Source: Nectonema munidae (taxonomy: Eukaryota; Nematomorpha; Nectonematoida; Nectonematidae). Taken from it: a stretch of 64,000 nt of DNA. Positions 45,040 through 57,847 of this stretch are shown piece after piece. The DNA lies in the NCBI GenBank assembly GCA_030549495.1, contig JAUIRK010000509.1:680501-744500 (forward strand). The letters are read 5' to 3'. The position numbers were made by a program, and so were the translations under genes. How positions within the stretch are numbered: position 1 is the stretch's first letter; each line of letters opens with the position of its first letter. A model generated the notes under the pieces. It was given only the letters and a program-made list of their open reading frames with translations, searched no databases and had not been told where the DNA came from.

Positions 45040-47890
45040 TCCTCTCAAGAGAGAGAGAGAGGGAGAGAGTTTATTTTGCAATACACATTAACAACATGGT
45101 AAAATAAAATATTTTTGAACAGAAAAAAAGGAGAACATAAAAAGAGAAGTATTTGATATATAAAAATATATGCAAGGAAGTTCAAAAGATCAATACTGAC
45201 CTCTATGCATGATCTTCCCTAAACAATTATGTATTTAAAAAACGAGCAAATTATGAAATATATATATATATCCATGATTATAATCATGATAATTTTTATA
45301 TTACAACTTAGTTATGAAAGATACGTTTACAAACAAAACAATTTAAAGAAGTGCATGATGAGATATATGTGGAATAAAAAAAATTTGATTGACCTTAAAA
45401 ACTTGCGAAAATTCATTTCAACATCTTGAATGCGCGTTAAATGAGTATTCCAAATAACAACACTTCTAAACTTGAGAGAATTTTTTGACTTTGGCTTGTT
45501 GTAAGATGGGAGAACTAAGTTTGAGAATCGAAGATTATATGACGTTTTATTGTCAACCTTCAAGAACCAATTGTCAAACACTTTGGATAAGGAATATGTA
45601 AAGTAGTTAGCTAAAAATTTCAAAACTTGAAGTTTGTATATATCAGGAAACATTAAAAGATCGTTATCTTTGAAATAATTAGAAGTATGGGACAAATAAG
45701 GTAAGTCAAAAACTAAACGTATCGCCTTTTTTGCAGCCTTAATAATACCTCAAAATCTCGATATCCCAAATTATGAACACTGTAGTAAAGATGTGGGAGT
45801 AAAAAAGACTTATAAACTTTTAATCTTATTTTGCTTGAAAATAAATGCCGTGTATGTTTCAATACTCCAATAATACTATTAATTTTGCTATTTATTTGTT
45901 GTATGTGTAGATTCCATTTTAGGTTATCACTCAGTAAAAACCAAGCAAGTTAAATTGTGTAACTATATCGATTCCATACTTATCAAGATTTACTTTTTTT
46001 GTTTTTGAGTTTGAAAAATACATAGCTTTTGATTTTATTCTATTGTAATAGTCCATTAAAACTACACCATTCGAAAACAGTATTTATTGAAATATCCATG
46101 AACTTATCATAACTTTACAATTCATTATGACAGAGTCATTCAATTTCAAAAGTAACGTCAAATCATCAGCATAAAGAAGATGAGTATTGTAATTTGAAAA
46201 ATGCAAATCATTGATAAAAATTGTGAAAAGAAGCGACCCTAGAAGAGATCTCTGAGGCACGTCTGATTCCACCCTACGTTCATCTGAAAAAATATTATTT
46301 ATACACACTTTTTGTTTCCTGTTTTCAAGATATGATGGAAAAAATAACAAAGACTGACAATCAAAACCATATCTTTTCAATTTATACAGAAGGAGAGAAT
46401 GTGAAATTACATCGAAAGCTCTTGAAAGATCGAAGAAAATAGATACAACTGCTTCATTTTTATCTAAAGAGGAAATTATAGAATCAAGAAAAAAAGTGTG
46501 CAAATGTTGTGTTGAGAGGAACTTTTTAAAACTAAATTGTTTATCATAAAACAAACTGTTTTAAGAAAAATAGGAATAAACTCTTTTGAAGATAATTTTC
46601 TCAAAATTTTTTGAAAACACACTTACTAAACTTATTGGTCTGTAGTTTGATAAAACTAATTTGTCCCCTTTTTTGTGAACTGGAACAACTTTAGATATTT
46701 TAAAGCAAGATGGAAATACAGAGTTATAAAGACATAGATTGAAAAAATTATACAAGAAAAGACAAATATAGTTTTTCGACCTGATTAACAGATATGCCAT
46801 ATATATCTTTGGAATCATTATTTTTCATTTCGTTTATTCCAATAATTATGCCATTTACAGAGATAATATCGAAGTTGAATACTTAGTTAACACTAGGCAT
46901 GGTAGCATCAATTTTATCAAAAACAAAGTTTTTATCTATACTATGTTCTGTAAAGTGTTCATTAAAAGAATTGGCAATGTCTATATCGTTAAATACTACT
47001 TTGCCCTTAGATAAACTGATTTTATATTTTGTTTCTCTTTTTTGATAATAGAATTAATCACCTTCCATGTGTCTTTAGATGAATTACATTTATCAAATAT
47101 ATTATTGTAATATTATTCATAATATTGATTTCATTTCGCAAATAATAAAACTCATGCTTTAAATTTTTATTTGAGATCAGCTTCAACTTCTTTTGGAGTT
47201 TATCTCTTTTACGAATAAGTACAAGCAACTCTTCCGTAATGCATCCATTTAATCTTATATTGTATTTAGATTTATTCTTGATTTCTTTAGTAGTCGTACA
47301 CCGGTTAATATCCTCAGAAAACTGCTTATAATAAAACTGTTAGCGATTACTTCAGGATTTTCAGAGATATGTATCAAAGACATCCAATCAAAATGTTTAA
47401 TTCTTTCGATAAATTTATTAGAATTGAAGAAGTGTTTTGTTAAACGTTTATAATTAACAAAGCCTAGTGATCAGAAATGGAAGTTTCAAATATAAAATTT
47501 CTATAGTTAAAAGATGAACTATTTATGAAAAAATTATCTAATAACGTTTGCGAAGATGGGTAGTAAGTCATCTTAGTTATGGTGGGAAAAAATGAGTGAA
47601 AGTATCTTTAACACTTTCGGATAATGAGATTCAAGATAGCACAAAAAATTTTCAAAATCATTAGGCTTATCATGGAGAGAAATAGGATGACGATATATAT
47701 TAGAAACCAGAACTTTCTTGCCGTTTGCAAAATGTATAACAACAGCAAATATTACAAAACTAAAATCATCAATTGGCAAGGTTTTAACACTTTACGAAAC
47801 AAAAATTGGAAATTTTTTATCAATATTTTTATAATGAATAGGAATATTTCTGTTGAGATTATGGATGAAAGAAATATTTATATATAGAGA
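45040..47890 (-). mobile_element. Jockey/CR1-like LINE, nearly full ORF2 length, decayed
   Basis: Minus strand, in order: endonuclease piece VIHFANGKKVLVSNIYRHPI and DFENFLCYLESHYPK (47779-47573); a long damaged middle; reverse transcriptase start FKISKVVPVHKKGDKLVLSN and YRPISLVSVFSKNFEKIIFK (46818-46561); core STQHLHTFFLDSIISSLDKN, FFDLSRAFDVISHSLLLYKL (motif A), VPQRSLLGSLLFTIFINDL (motif B) and HLLYADDLTLL (motif C, YADD kept) at 46554-46084; and a C-terminal part DIYKLQVLKFLANYFTYSLS ... YNLRFSNLVLP (45695-45327). A (TC)n run in element sense lies at the 3' edge (45049-45070 on plus as GA). Group call is by motif style; jockey versus CR1 cannot be settled here. Confidence 0.87.
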
Positions 47891-48156
47891 TATATACAGG
47901 ATATGGGGATTTTGGAACCCTGTCGCGTATATCCCTTTGTTTTTAAACCAACGCCCCCCCCTCCATTTTTATCTGGCTACAAGGTAGGGTGTATGCATAT
48001 ATGTGTCTATAGTACATAGATAAGAACAGTTCATGTACAATTCAATTGTAAGGAAATGTAATTTAGATTAAACTACAACATACGCAAGGAATTCTGTATG
48101 TTGTAAAATTCTGACAGTTTAAGCATATAAGTAGGTTGGGCCTCATCACTGGTGGC

Positions 48157-48210
48157 AGAGCCGGCCTTAGGTTAGTATGAAATTCAAAAATTAAAATAAA
48201 TTTTCAATTA
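48157..48210. repeat. Solo hAT-like end
   Basis: CAGAGCCGGCCTTAGG resembles the common hAT terminus CAGGGCCGGCCTTAGG; no partner end found nearby. Confidence 0.35.
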
Positions 48211-48372
48211 TTTTTATATAACTATTATAAAGTAATTTGTCATTGACAACCATTTTCCAACATCATAACCTTTAACAGACTCTGACATTGCAGCTGAGAT
48301 CAAGAAAAAACAGGAAGAGCCTATTAATGACAAATTCAAAGAAAAAACAAAACATATACTACAGAAAATTAA

Positions 48373-48465
48373 CACTTTGAGGACCATAATTTTAAAGAGG
48401 ATCATAATTTAAAGCAGGGAATTTTCATTTCTTGGAACACTGGTGTCACACTGACCCTAAGAGGG
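48373..48465. mobile_element. Small TTAA-flanked element
   Basis: 93 bp between TTAA at 48369-48372 and 48466-48469, ends CACTTTGAGGACC and CCCTAAGAGGG. It shares AATTTTCATTTCTTGG and ACACTGGTGTCACAC with 22612-22655. Probably a piggyBac-type MITE; end similarity is weak. Confidence 0.5.
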
Positions 48466-48469
48466 TTAA

Positions 48470-49860
48470 AAGGGACAAAAATATCTCAAGTATACTGTCT
48501 GGAACGTCTTATAGCATAGAATGAGTGTTTGTATGTATAGAGTATTTACAAAAGTGACAGTGACATTAATCAAAGTAGCAAGTTTTTTTAAAGTTCAATG
48601 TATGATATGAGCCGTTCTCAAAGTAAGCGCAATCGCCCCTAAAGTGGTGTTTTAGAATTCTTAGTGGGCTATACAAAATCTACGAATAGCCAGATTTTTA
48701 ACTAAAATATTTTTTTGTGATTCAAACGTTGACAAATTTCGAATAAATATATATCACAGTTTTTCAAATTTTGAATAAGTTTCTTCTAATATTTAAAGCC
48801 AAATAGTTTCTCTGAGAAAAATGGAAAATTCATTGTATAAAAATTTCATCGCGAGGAATTTTAATTGAGATATAATTAGTAGGTAATTATTAATTTTCCA
48901 TATAAAAAAGCTAAAACATTCTCATTCCTACTGCCAAAGGGCTGAATTTCTTTGATTCCTGTTTGCATATAGTGTGATAGAAATTGGATACAGTGCAGTA
49001 AATAAATTTTCAAGTCTTGATTAGAGAGAACCCATAGATAAATGTGAAAGGGGTGATGCCAAAACTAATTTCAGTAGTACCAAACTTTGCATTAAAATTT
49101 GGAAGATTAAACCCAATTGCAAGGGTCACATGGAAAAATGAGGATATACAAGTTTTTTCCATTATAAAATTTTATATTAATTTTTTTTTTTAATTTCTAG
49201 GCATTTCTTTTATTTTGAGATAAATGATATTCTAATAATTATATTTTATAAATATGGAGGTATTTCTTTGAAAAAATGTCATCTAAGGGCGCTTTTTTGA
49301 AAAATAATGTCTCAGGAAGCGTTGAGAAAAAGGCTTGAAAAACGCTGATTATTATCATAAAGTTTTCAAATATGAATCATTTGTTTCGTTTTACGGAAAG
49401 GTTTTTGCTCCTTTCATCATAGTAGGCGAAATTATGCAGGGCAATTTTTTCTGGATCCCAATTCGCGTATTCTTTTGAGTGTAACATATTTTGGGTTTTT
49501 GAAAGATATAAATATATTGTGATCATTTTTAAAAGTTCTGTTTACTGGGTACGCCTGCTGGCTTGGATAGGTGGTGCGTTAAAGCGCTTACAAATGCGAG
49601 AAACTTTGATCAGAAGACGCTCAGCGATTAGGAACGCAAGAAAGAATGCATTGAAAGAGAATGATACTTCTCCTCAACAAGATGAAAGTTTGTTTTGAGA
49701 AGGAGGTGAGAGAGGGAAATAGGAGGATGGGTACTAGTCAGCGCACACATAACATAACACATATGCTTTGCAAACAAAACAACAAAAAGTAATGAATGAT
49801 GCGCAGATCAAATTAAAATGCGTTGAGTGTGTTGGAGTGAGTGATGCTAAAAACGCGACA
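48470..49860. other. No gene recognised
   Basis: AT-rich sequence, nothing recognised on either strand. Confidence 0.35.
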
Positions 49861-50152
49861 CAAAGAAAGTGTTTATGCGCGTGCACACAAGTCTACAATT
49901 AGCTACCTGTGCTCCTGCTCGCAGTCGTCGTTTTGTTTTATCTACCCTTCCTCCATGTAACTTTTCCAGGCCACAAAAACACACAAAGTCGTTGTTTCTC
50001 TTGTGCAAATGAAAAACGTGAACACCCTCTCCTCCTGCCTACTTGGCCAATAGCATTCTTTTCTTCGCCTGTCATGTCTCATGCTCCAAAAGGAAGGAAA
50101 CCATTTCGCAACGCCTTCCTCGTCTCCACGCTTCGCATTCATCGATCATGGT
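49861..50152 (+). promoter_or_regulatory. Candidate promoter and first exon
   Basis: This block is richer in G+C than its surroundings. It carries an initiator-like GCAGTCGTCG near 49920 and ends in a strong splice donor CATG/GTAAGC at 50153. An ATG at 50073 starts MSHAPKGRKPFRNAFLVSTL and runs open into the donor. It could be the first exon of the SH2 gene further right, or of an unrelated gene; no link can be shown. Confidence 0.3.
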
Positions 50153-50159
50153 AAGCGCT

Positions 50160-53100
50160 TTTATATTGTATTTAAAATTTTCTAAAGCTTTTAAGCGATC
50201 GAAGCATCTTTCGAATACATTTATTTATCTTTATATAGTTTGGCGACAAATTGTATCAGTCAATGCTAAGAAATGTCAATTTCCAAAATATAGAAAATGA
50301 ACAAAAACTTGTTCAAGGGATAAGCATGGCATACTTTTTGCTTAGATTGTAAAAAACTGAATATTTTCGTGTTTTGATTTTGAAGATTGCATAATCCTTT
50401 ATAATAGTCTACCTCTACATATCTAGTCATTTTGTTAAAGCACGTTATCAGGGTTCTTGAGAAACAAATTTTTTATGATAATAACGATTGTTGAAAATTG
50501 ACTAAAGGAAGCTGTTGAGACGCGGTCGCTTATCCAAAACTAAATTGGCCGAGACATTTTTTATGTTTAATTATGACTAAATAATGTTATAGATCATTTA
50601 AAAAGCTCTTACCTTCAATAACGCTATAAAAGCAGAAAACTTCCAAAAATTCCTATCCATATTTTTTTCACAAATTCTCTCTACGTGTTCTAATGTTCAA
50701 GTAAGTTATCAATCCTTCGAGTACATGCGGCATCTGAGAAAGTTTTGGAGCTCACAAGACATTTGTCTATGTCCTTATTCTACATATACTTTCCTTTATT
50801 AAAGTTTACCTGCGCGTTGAATCCTCTTTCTTTACATCCGTCATTCACAAAATGGAGTTAGCTTTTATTCATCTAGGAATCGGAGTTGGATATTTCCGTG
50901 CCGACTCCTCAGCCATGCCCAAAGGGCATTTTTGAATTTTTAAAAGTGATATCGTAATTTTTGCTTGATTGAACCAGAGACTTTGGACAAATCAAAATTC
51001 TTCATTCTCTATTCAGGAATTGCTGAGATACTTTTATTACTTGTAGCATTTGTTTGATCGAATTTGGATTAATTCTTTATGGAAAACGTAATAGGTAAAT
51101 TTGAAAGTCCTAGCATTCAAGTTAATTTAAATAATAGCAAACTTAACATCAAAATTTGGAAGAAAAACACGAAGTGTAAGAGTCACATTGGAAAAGGGAT
51201 GATAAATATAGCGTAAAAAATACTCACTTTTCCAACTATATTTTACAGCATAATCTTTTATATTGATTGTTAAAGTTTTCTATGAATTTTTTGTTGTTGA
51301 AGAAATTATGTTCTATTAAATTGTACTTTATAAAGATGGGGGCACCAAACTGTAAAGTCAGGGTTCTTGCGGGCAGATTGAAATTTTTTAGACAAAAGTC
51401 TTAATCTTTGAAATGATTTAGAAACAAAATTATTGACAGATATGCCCATTGAGGTGAAATAATTGTAACAAATATAAAAAATTGTAAAAACTGGATACTT
51501 TATTGCTGATTTTGTTGACTAGTTTCGGAGTATAAACTCCCTTTTCAAAGCAAATACATATAAATGATAAAATAGTGAAAATGAGATGTAACGGGAATGA
51601 GGATGTTGGAGATAAACAATCTTTGTGTTAAGGAGGTGATGATATATTTTGATTTGACCATCTTTCAAAATGCTATTTGAACCATATGTGTTGCTTTATC
51701 CGACGCTTAATAACGGAATCCCAGCTGTTATTTTCCAGTCGGCAGATGTAGCGGTGGAGGAGTAGGGTACATTCGGGTAAGGTTTTACAATATAGCAATG
51801 GTGTGCCAGAATCATTGCATATGTTTCAAAAAATAGGAAACTTCGTTTTTTCACTCGCACTGCTTCTACATTCATCATCATCATCCTTCATTCTCGGAAT
51901 AGAACAGAAGGTTTTGGCGTAGTAGCATTGCTAACAAACTTGTAACCTAGTTCACCAAACAATTAAAATTAAAATTGCGATGCTTTTGTTGTGTTCATAA
52001 TTTCATTATTAAAGAACATTTACTTTTATCTTGTTCATATAAAAATGTTTCCCAGAAACGTTGAAAGAATAATAATCAAAACAAAATGAGTTGTCTAATT
52101 TTTGGCAATTCAAAGCCAACTACGAATCAGAATACATCGTTGCGTTGTATCGACATAATATATCAACCGACCTTTTTCTACAATGTTCGCAGAGTAAACG
52201 AAAACTTAGTCTCGTTTATATTTTTTCTTCTTAATAATGCATTTCCAAGTTTCTTGAATTTAATTAGGCAAGTTAAGTACACGCCCTGCTTTTAATGGAG
52301 TAGCTTTGAGATATTCACGTTTTACGAAATCAATGTTGCCATATTTGATGAAATAGCGACAATTTAGGGAAGAAATGAACGTGGATATCATGCTGGAACA
52401 AGTGTAATACCACTATACTACTTAGAGAATAAGCATTAGGGTGCAGTAGTCAGACAAGTAACTTCGTGAAAGTTGGCTCGACACGCACACACACCAAAAC
52501 AGAATTTACTTTGTTGATTTATCCTTTATTTTAGGTACTCTTCTTTGATTGTGGTGCAAATTCAAATGTAGATGCAGGCGATATTCAAAACAAAAAATTT
52601 GTCATAATTTAAAAAGTGGTTTCTTGGTTTTGGTCCTGATTAACCATTTGGTTAGTTAGTGAGTATCAGTGAAAGAAATAGTTTAATTTTAAAACAAAAA
52701 TGACATCTTAATCCTTTGAACTTGGTAAAAATTGCTTCTCGGAAAGGACGTTTACCTTTGCCATTAAAGTAAGAATTTAAATCCGCATTCTTACCCAGTG
52801 CTCCCACACATGGGAAGGCGTATGCAGGCTTACGAAACTTCTTGGGGAGGTGGAAACATAAAAACGAGTGTGTCGACCAGAAATTTGGATTGGGTAGTCA
52901 GACAGGGAGAAGAAGCTCAAACGATGGAGCAGGGTTTTTTTATTTTATGACTTAATGTACTCTATATTTACATTATCTATTGCAAATGTCTCTAGTATAA
53001 AAATTTAAAAATCTTTTGAAAAGTCAATTGGAAGGTGCATTCGTACTGAAAATATACAGATTTAATGTATGTTACAATGAGAATATAAAAATTGCTATCG
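50160..53100. other. No gene recognised
   Basis: Possibly a long 5' intron of the SH2 gene. Contains a piece at about 51475-51600 whose reverse strand (TTTGAAAAGGGAGTTTATAC then TCCGAAACTAGTC and AATAAAG) is in the style of 3' ends of Penelope-like or other retroelements, and a (TCA)n run at 51873-51888. The PH-domain exons expected upstream of the SH2 exons were sought here and not found. Confidence 0.3.
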
Positions 53101-53459
53101 AATCTGAGTGAGATTAATTTGGACGCTGTCATATCTTTGCTCAAAATAAACGCGAAGAGTGTGGATGTAATTGGATGATCTAACACGTGTCATTTATTTC
53201 CTAAGACTGAATCCTATCTGAGTGCAGGCATGAAAGCAAACAGTTCCAGAAAGTAAGGGTGCACCACTGTAACGCCCTTGCCCTGTGCACACAACACACA
53301 CTTGCTAGAGCTGTTTTTGCTTTAACCCATTAAGAACCATAGAAATCAGACGATATTTAAAAAAACGCAGACGATTTATATTCAAAGTCATTGAAAAAAG
53401 CAGACGAAGATGAAATTACTTATCTTCCCAAATGGGAACATTGGGACTTAATGGGTTAA
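53101..53459. repeat. Duplicated segment, copy 1
   Basis: About 360 bp closely matching 58519-58889. It includes a piggyBac-like MITE at its right end. Left part contains AATCTGAGTGAGATTAATTT, CCTATCTGAGTGCAGGCATG and AAGTAAGGGTGCACCACTGT. Confidence 0.9.
53326..53455. mobile_element. piggyBac-like MITE with perfect TTAA flanks
   Basis: 130 bp, inverted ends CCCATTAAG/CTTAATGGG, between TTAA at 53322-53325 and 53456-53459. Internal words AGACGATAT and CGCAGACGATT link it to the MITEs at 33160 and 37258. TTAA duplication and CCC start fit piggyBac. Confidence 0.85.
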
Positions 53460-55117
53460 AATAACATTTTATTCGCATTATCTTGTATTTTGGATTGTCA
53501 CCGCAATTAAAGACAAACAGACTTTTTAATCAAACTTATGAAGGCCACAATGAGAACAATTGTGGGTTCATAAAGGGAAAAGTCTTCTGTCCAACCCTGA
53601 GCAGTGGAGTTGGAATTCCAGGATACAAAGCCAATATCTTCGACAGTCTATTTTTTGATAGCTAGAAAATCATTGATTGATTTAGCACACCCCCTTCCCT
53701 CTTTAAAGTTCAGTCTTTGTTGTTTTTTAGGGCAATGTGTATAAATAATACAAAAGATATGCCTAAAGATAGTCTTACTGTACAGTCTAAGACTTTATTT
53801 TTTCTTTAATTGTTTTGATTATGTGTATACATTTAAACTTCAATAAGCAGCGATTTCGAACCTGTGCTACGCAAGGACTTCGAGCTCATATGCCACTTTT
53901 AGTTACTGTTTTCTTCGCAAAAATGAGTATCCCCTTAAAATATTGAGATAGGATTTTACGTTTTTTGCTTTGATGAAAATAAAAGAAAAAACGACTTTTT
54001 GCAGCAAAATGAACTGAATTGGAATAATCAACGATGGGTGGGGGCTTAGTATTGGAATAAGTTAGTCGGATATACGCTAGATGGCGTTCTATCTATGCTC
54101 GAAAGAATGTCAGGTTTTCCAACACATATGTGAAAGATGTCTAACCAAGCCCTACAACATTTTCTCAGTGTTATGACTAAAATATCCATACTTCTTTGTA
54201 AAACATTTGGGTAACTGTGCAGCCCTTGGATGTGTATGCATTGAATTGAAGATTCATTATGATCATTCCCGAAACACGGTTGGGCTGGATTGAATATCAT
54301 CAATTTAAATATACATATCAAATAAAATGTTAAATTTACATTGAATTTTTCACAATCGTTAAGACTGAAATACCAAAATGGTATTAGAGGGGCACTCTAT
54401 ATTTACACATAAATAACAATTTGTACTAAGATGACATTAATCATTATTTTTTCTCATCACCCAAACGGTTTTAGCAATTTCACAGACTTTTGAATTAAAG
54501 AGTAACGTCTTTTTCCCGAATATGCTAGACCGTTTATCTTAAAAATTATAGGCAGAGTTTCGAAGCGAGAAAAATCACGAGGTTCAGGAGCAGAAATATT
54601 TCCGTGTCTGGCGTTGGCTACGACTCCGCTTTGTCAATTTTTTCTTAATTTTGAAAAGTTTGTTGCAACACTGCTTGGTGCATAACTAATATATAAAATT
54701 CATATTGTCAAAAATAGATTTATAATTTCATCAGACCATACTTTTTACTAAAAGAGGCTTCTTTATTGAATAGGTTCGTACTATCCAAATAAAACAATAC
54801 ACTTCATTCATAAAACTAGTTGGTTTAATTAATAACCCTTTGGGCAAGGAAGAGATAACTTTTAAAGTGGCTCAGTGTATCCATGGAACACATCTATTAC
54901 TATCAAGTAAGAATAAAAATGAAAAACAAGATAAACGTCTTTTTTTTATCTAAGCAAAATTTATATATACAATGGGTATATTCTCATAGAAGTAATTCCG
55001 ACTCCTCTTTTTAAGTTTTGGCTGTAAGGAAGTATATATCCAACTTTGTATTAAGCAACAAAAGTATAATAAATTTTAAGAGTACCAATTATCAAATTCT
55101 AGTTTTAAGTTAAATTT
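53460..55117. other. No gene recognised; one possible small exon
   Basis: At 54868-54906 a 39-nt open stretch (WLSVSMEHIYYYQ) ends in a good donor CAA/GTAAGA and would join in phase to the exon at 56098. It could be the exon upstream of the SH2 domain, but the acceptor is poor and the claim is tentative. Open frames at 53483 (plus) and 54321 (minus) are unrecognised. Confidence 0.3.
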
Positions 55118-55268
55118 GGGCGTGAGTAAGTTTGGTTAGATACTGGGTTTCAATCATTCAAGGTCTTGGGTTCGATCCCGCATCAAGCCTACTTTCTTCA
55201 TAGTTCGATATAAGAGGCGCAATTATGCCTTCTCGATTAAAACACCACATGGTGCCTTTATCTTTAAG
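55118..55268 (+). repeat. tRNA-derived SINE
   Basis: GGGCGTGAGTAAGTTTGGTT (A box), GGTCTTGGGTTCGATCCCGC (B box), then body ATCAAGCCTACTTTCTTCAT, GGCGCAATTATGCCTTCTCG and AAAACACCACATGGTGCC. Same family as 32034. Confidence 0.8.
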
Positions 55269-56097
55269 CCAGAGATAGGAGCAACATTTAGGGTATTACC
55301 CGCTCTGCCTCCATGCTTGGAAATTACTCTGGTTCCGGCTCCGAAATCCTGAATTTGCAAGCATTTACTTTGGTAAACTTCGAAAGAAATTTTTAATTCC
55401 ATGCTGGAGTAATTCTAGCTTCAGGTGAACCCGTATAACACACTTTTATTTTTCACTATAACAATGGTTCTTTCGAAAAACCATTATTTTCTCTCGATGC
55501 TTCTCGCACCCGAGCTTCCCTTTTTCCTCCTATTTATTTTCATCTTAATCACCCTTTGTTGTTACGTATTTTAAAGGCGTTCTTGCTTCGAACCAGACGG
55601 CTCACGTATTCATCATTTCACGTTGAGAATTTCGTTGCAACTGAAAGAAATGAATAGTTAAAAAGAGAGTAAATCAAGAATTAAAATTACCATATGAGTA
55701 GATTGATTGGTAGAGGAAAAAAAGATGTGGCATATATCCAAAGTAGTAGTAAGAACATTTATCTTATTTGTTGGTTAGTATTGACTTTGACGAAACACGC
55801 TTATTTGTAGTTAAACGAAAAACACAGCAATAGAGTAAAGCGCCAATCTGTATTTGACATCATCTTTATCCTTCCATCTGGTCAATTTGGTCTTTGTAGG
55901 TTTTCGCGCTAATAATTACGATACTCTACTTGAAGATAGTAACGATATAATTCAAAGATAGGTTAGTGGAAGACTAGCCCTTTTAGACGATGATTGTTTC
56001 GGAATCAAATTTATTGTTATTATAAGCTCTCTTCTAACGTGAAATTTCTTGTTATGACTAGCTTTAAACTTTCTTGAACTAAACTTTAAATTTTAAG
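55269..56097. other. No gene recognised
   Basis: A pyrimidine-rich acceptor before 55902 precedes a short open text FRANNYDTLLEDSNDIIQR, but it runs into a stop before any usable donor. Probably intronic. Confidence 0.3.
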
Positions 56098-56129
56098 AAT
56101 GAAGAAAGCCATGATTGTCACAACAAAAA
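56098..56129 (+). CDS. SH2 adaptor gene, small exon before SH2
   Basis: A 32-nt exon coding NEESHDCHNKK, preceded by TTTTAAG and ending in a consensus donor AAAA/GTAAGT. It ends in phase 2 and joins across a 58-nt intron to the first SH2 exon without breaking the frame. It is supported by phase and splice sites only, since the peptide is too short to recognise. Confidence 0.6.
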
Positions 56130-56187
56130 GTAAGTTGCATTTTAGTTTAATCTTATTTTATTAAAAGAATCGTTTTGCACAATTCAG

Positions 56188-56325
56188 ATGGTTCTTTGGA
56201 CAGATTTCAAGAGAAACGTCGGAAGCCATTTTGTCAATTGGAAGGAGGTTTGGAAATGTTCTCGTGAGGATCAGTAATCGCATCAGTGGACATTATGTCA
56301 TCAGCGCGAGAACCGAAAATCAAGG
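56188..56325 (+). CDS. SH2 adaptor gene, SH2 exon 1
   Basis: A 138-nt exon with the N-terminal half of an SH2 domain: WFFGQISRETSEAILSI, then FGNVLVRISNRISGHYVISA and RTENQG. The WFFG.ISR start, the LVR arginine that binds phosphotyrosine (in NVLVRIS) and the SGHYVISAR strand are all in place. Acceptor TTTTGCACAATTCAG, donor CAAGG/GTAATC, phase 2 on both sides. SH2 domains bind phosphotyrosine in signalling partners. The spacing and the EIRHFEV that follows resemble STAP-type adaptors, which couple receptor tyrosine kinases to downstream signalling, but I cannot exclude another SH2 family. Confidence 0.88.
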
Positions 56326-56383
56326 GTAATCGTTATTGCTTGTTTTTCCTGCCTAAATCACCCTTAAAAATTTTTTTACACAG

Positions 56384-56471
56384 AATCACAGAAATTCGCC
56401 ATTTTGAAGTGGTTAAATCGCAAAACGAAGGCATCAAAAACGCCAAATTTTTTATCAAGCTGAAAGGAGAA
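56384..56471 (+). CDS. SH2 adaptor gene, SH2 exon 2
   Basis: An 88-nt exon coding ITEIRHFEVVKSQNEGIKNA then KFFIKLKGE, the second half of the SH2 beta sheet with the conserved histidine (RHFEV). Acceptor TTTTTTTACACAG, donor GAA/GTAAAT in phase 0. Separated from SH2 exon 1 by a 58-nt intron. Confidence 0.87.
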
Positions 56472-57847
56472 GTAAATTTATTTTAATCAATAAAATAATT
56501 ACTGATATCTAGTATTGATGATAACTTACACGCTCAGACATTATTATTATTAATATTTTATTGTTCTATGCACAGCCCTCCCCTCCACATTTGATGTGTA
56601 TGAAGGGAAATATACACTACCGTACATTTTCCAATCTAACTAATTAATCAACTAACTATGAATTAACTACCTCGCTAATTAACTGTCATTGCTTAAAGCT
56701 ACAGAAAAAGATTGGACTGAATAAAGAATTTAAACTAACGTCGAAAAAAGTTTTCCACATGTTTTCTAAGATAATTGTGAGTGACAACTTGTATCATTTT
56801 AAATCTCGTCTTTGACGCCGTATAACCGAATCACTGTGAATTGAAGAATTTTATGTGTTAAACTTTGTTCCCAACATCCTGCGAGGAAAAACGAAATATA
56901 AATCCAAAAAAATTTTAATTTATTTAAAAATCTTACCTCAGCAACAATAAGAAAAATGTTTAAAATGGTTTCAATTAGAGAAATGCAATTCATGGTGATC
57001 AAAAAACTTTGGTAAAACACGATACTTATCATATACACGCCAAGCTTGTCAACAGAATAAAGATCTTACCATGCACCCTAACTTTAACCCTTTGAGAACC
57101 AGATTGAGGCTTAAAAATTCTCTTCTCAAAGGAACAATTTACAGAGTTTTTATCGAAATGGTGAGAACCACGGATGTCGGAGACAAGATGGTCAAGAAGC
57201 AAAGCCAGATTCTGCCTAACCCTTCTCACGTCTATGCCACAACTACAAGTAACAGTTGGTTTTTACAGACTTTGCGAAACTATTTCTGTAGATCACCCCT
57301 AAAATTATTATTAGTGACAATTTTACCCTCTAATAAGATTTTCCATGAGAACAAAAAAAGTTGGATTTTATCTCGAAATAAAACAGTTTAGCAGGTATAA
57401 AAAGTAAAATAAATCAAAAATATATTACTTTTTACATACCCTTTTACGTGCATCATATTATATACTTATTTTGGTCTTTGAAAAGAATTGTTCCTCTACT
57501 AAGAGTATATAACTCGAGAATTTAAAAAATAAAAAAGATTTATCTGAAAGTGTTTCCAATTAAAAATTTTTTGACTGAACGAAATGGAAAAATTGTATCC
57601 AAAATTGGAATACTTCATTTGGGAAAAGATTTTTAAAAGTTTTCTTCCCCTTCAAATGAAAAGTAGAACTGGGCTTTAGAAAAAAGTAAAACATTTAACT
57701 TATTCCTTACAAAATGTTCCTGGACAAATATAAATTTAGTTCGGTATATTATTTCCTCTCTCTCTATGCCTGTTTTAGAAAAAGACCGGATTTATGGGAA
57801 GTAGGCGTTTAGAGTATTGATTAAATTCAGTTATTTTGAATATTTAG

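Noticed and set aside
50616-50640. An 11-nt micro-exon on the minus strand (acceptor TTTTATAG, donor GTAAGA)
   Set aside because: Too short to support and no partner exons.
51475-51600. Penelope-like 3' end on the minus strand
   Set aside because: Only a style match (CCGAAAC phrase and AATAAAG); no coding part found, so kept out of the element list.
55902-55965. Exon FRANNYDTLLEDSNDIIQR upstream of the SH2 exons
   Set aside because: Good acceptor, but the frame meets a stop before a usable donor and phases do not fit the next exon.
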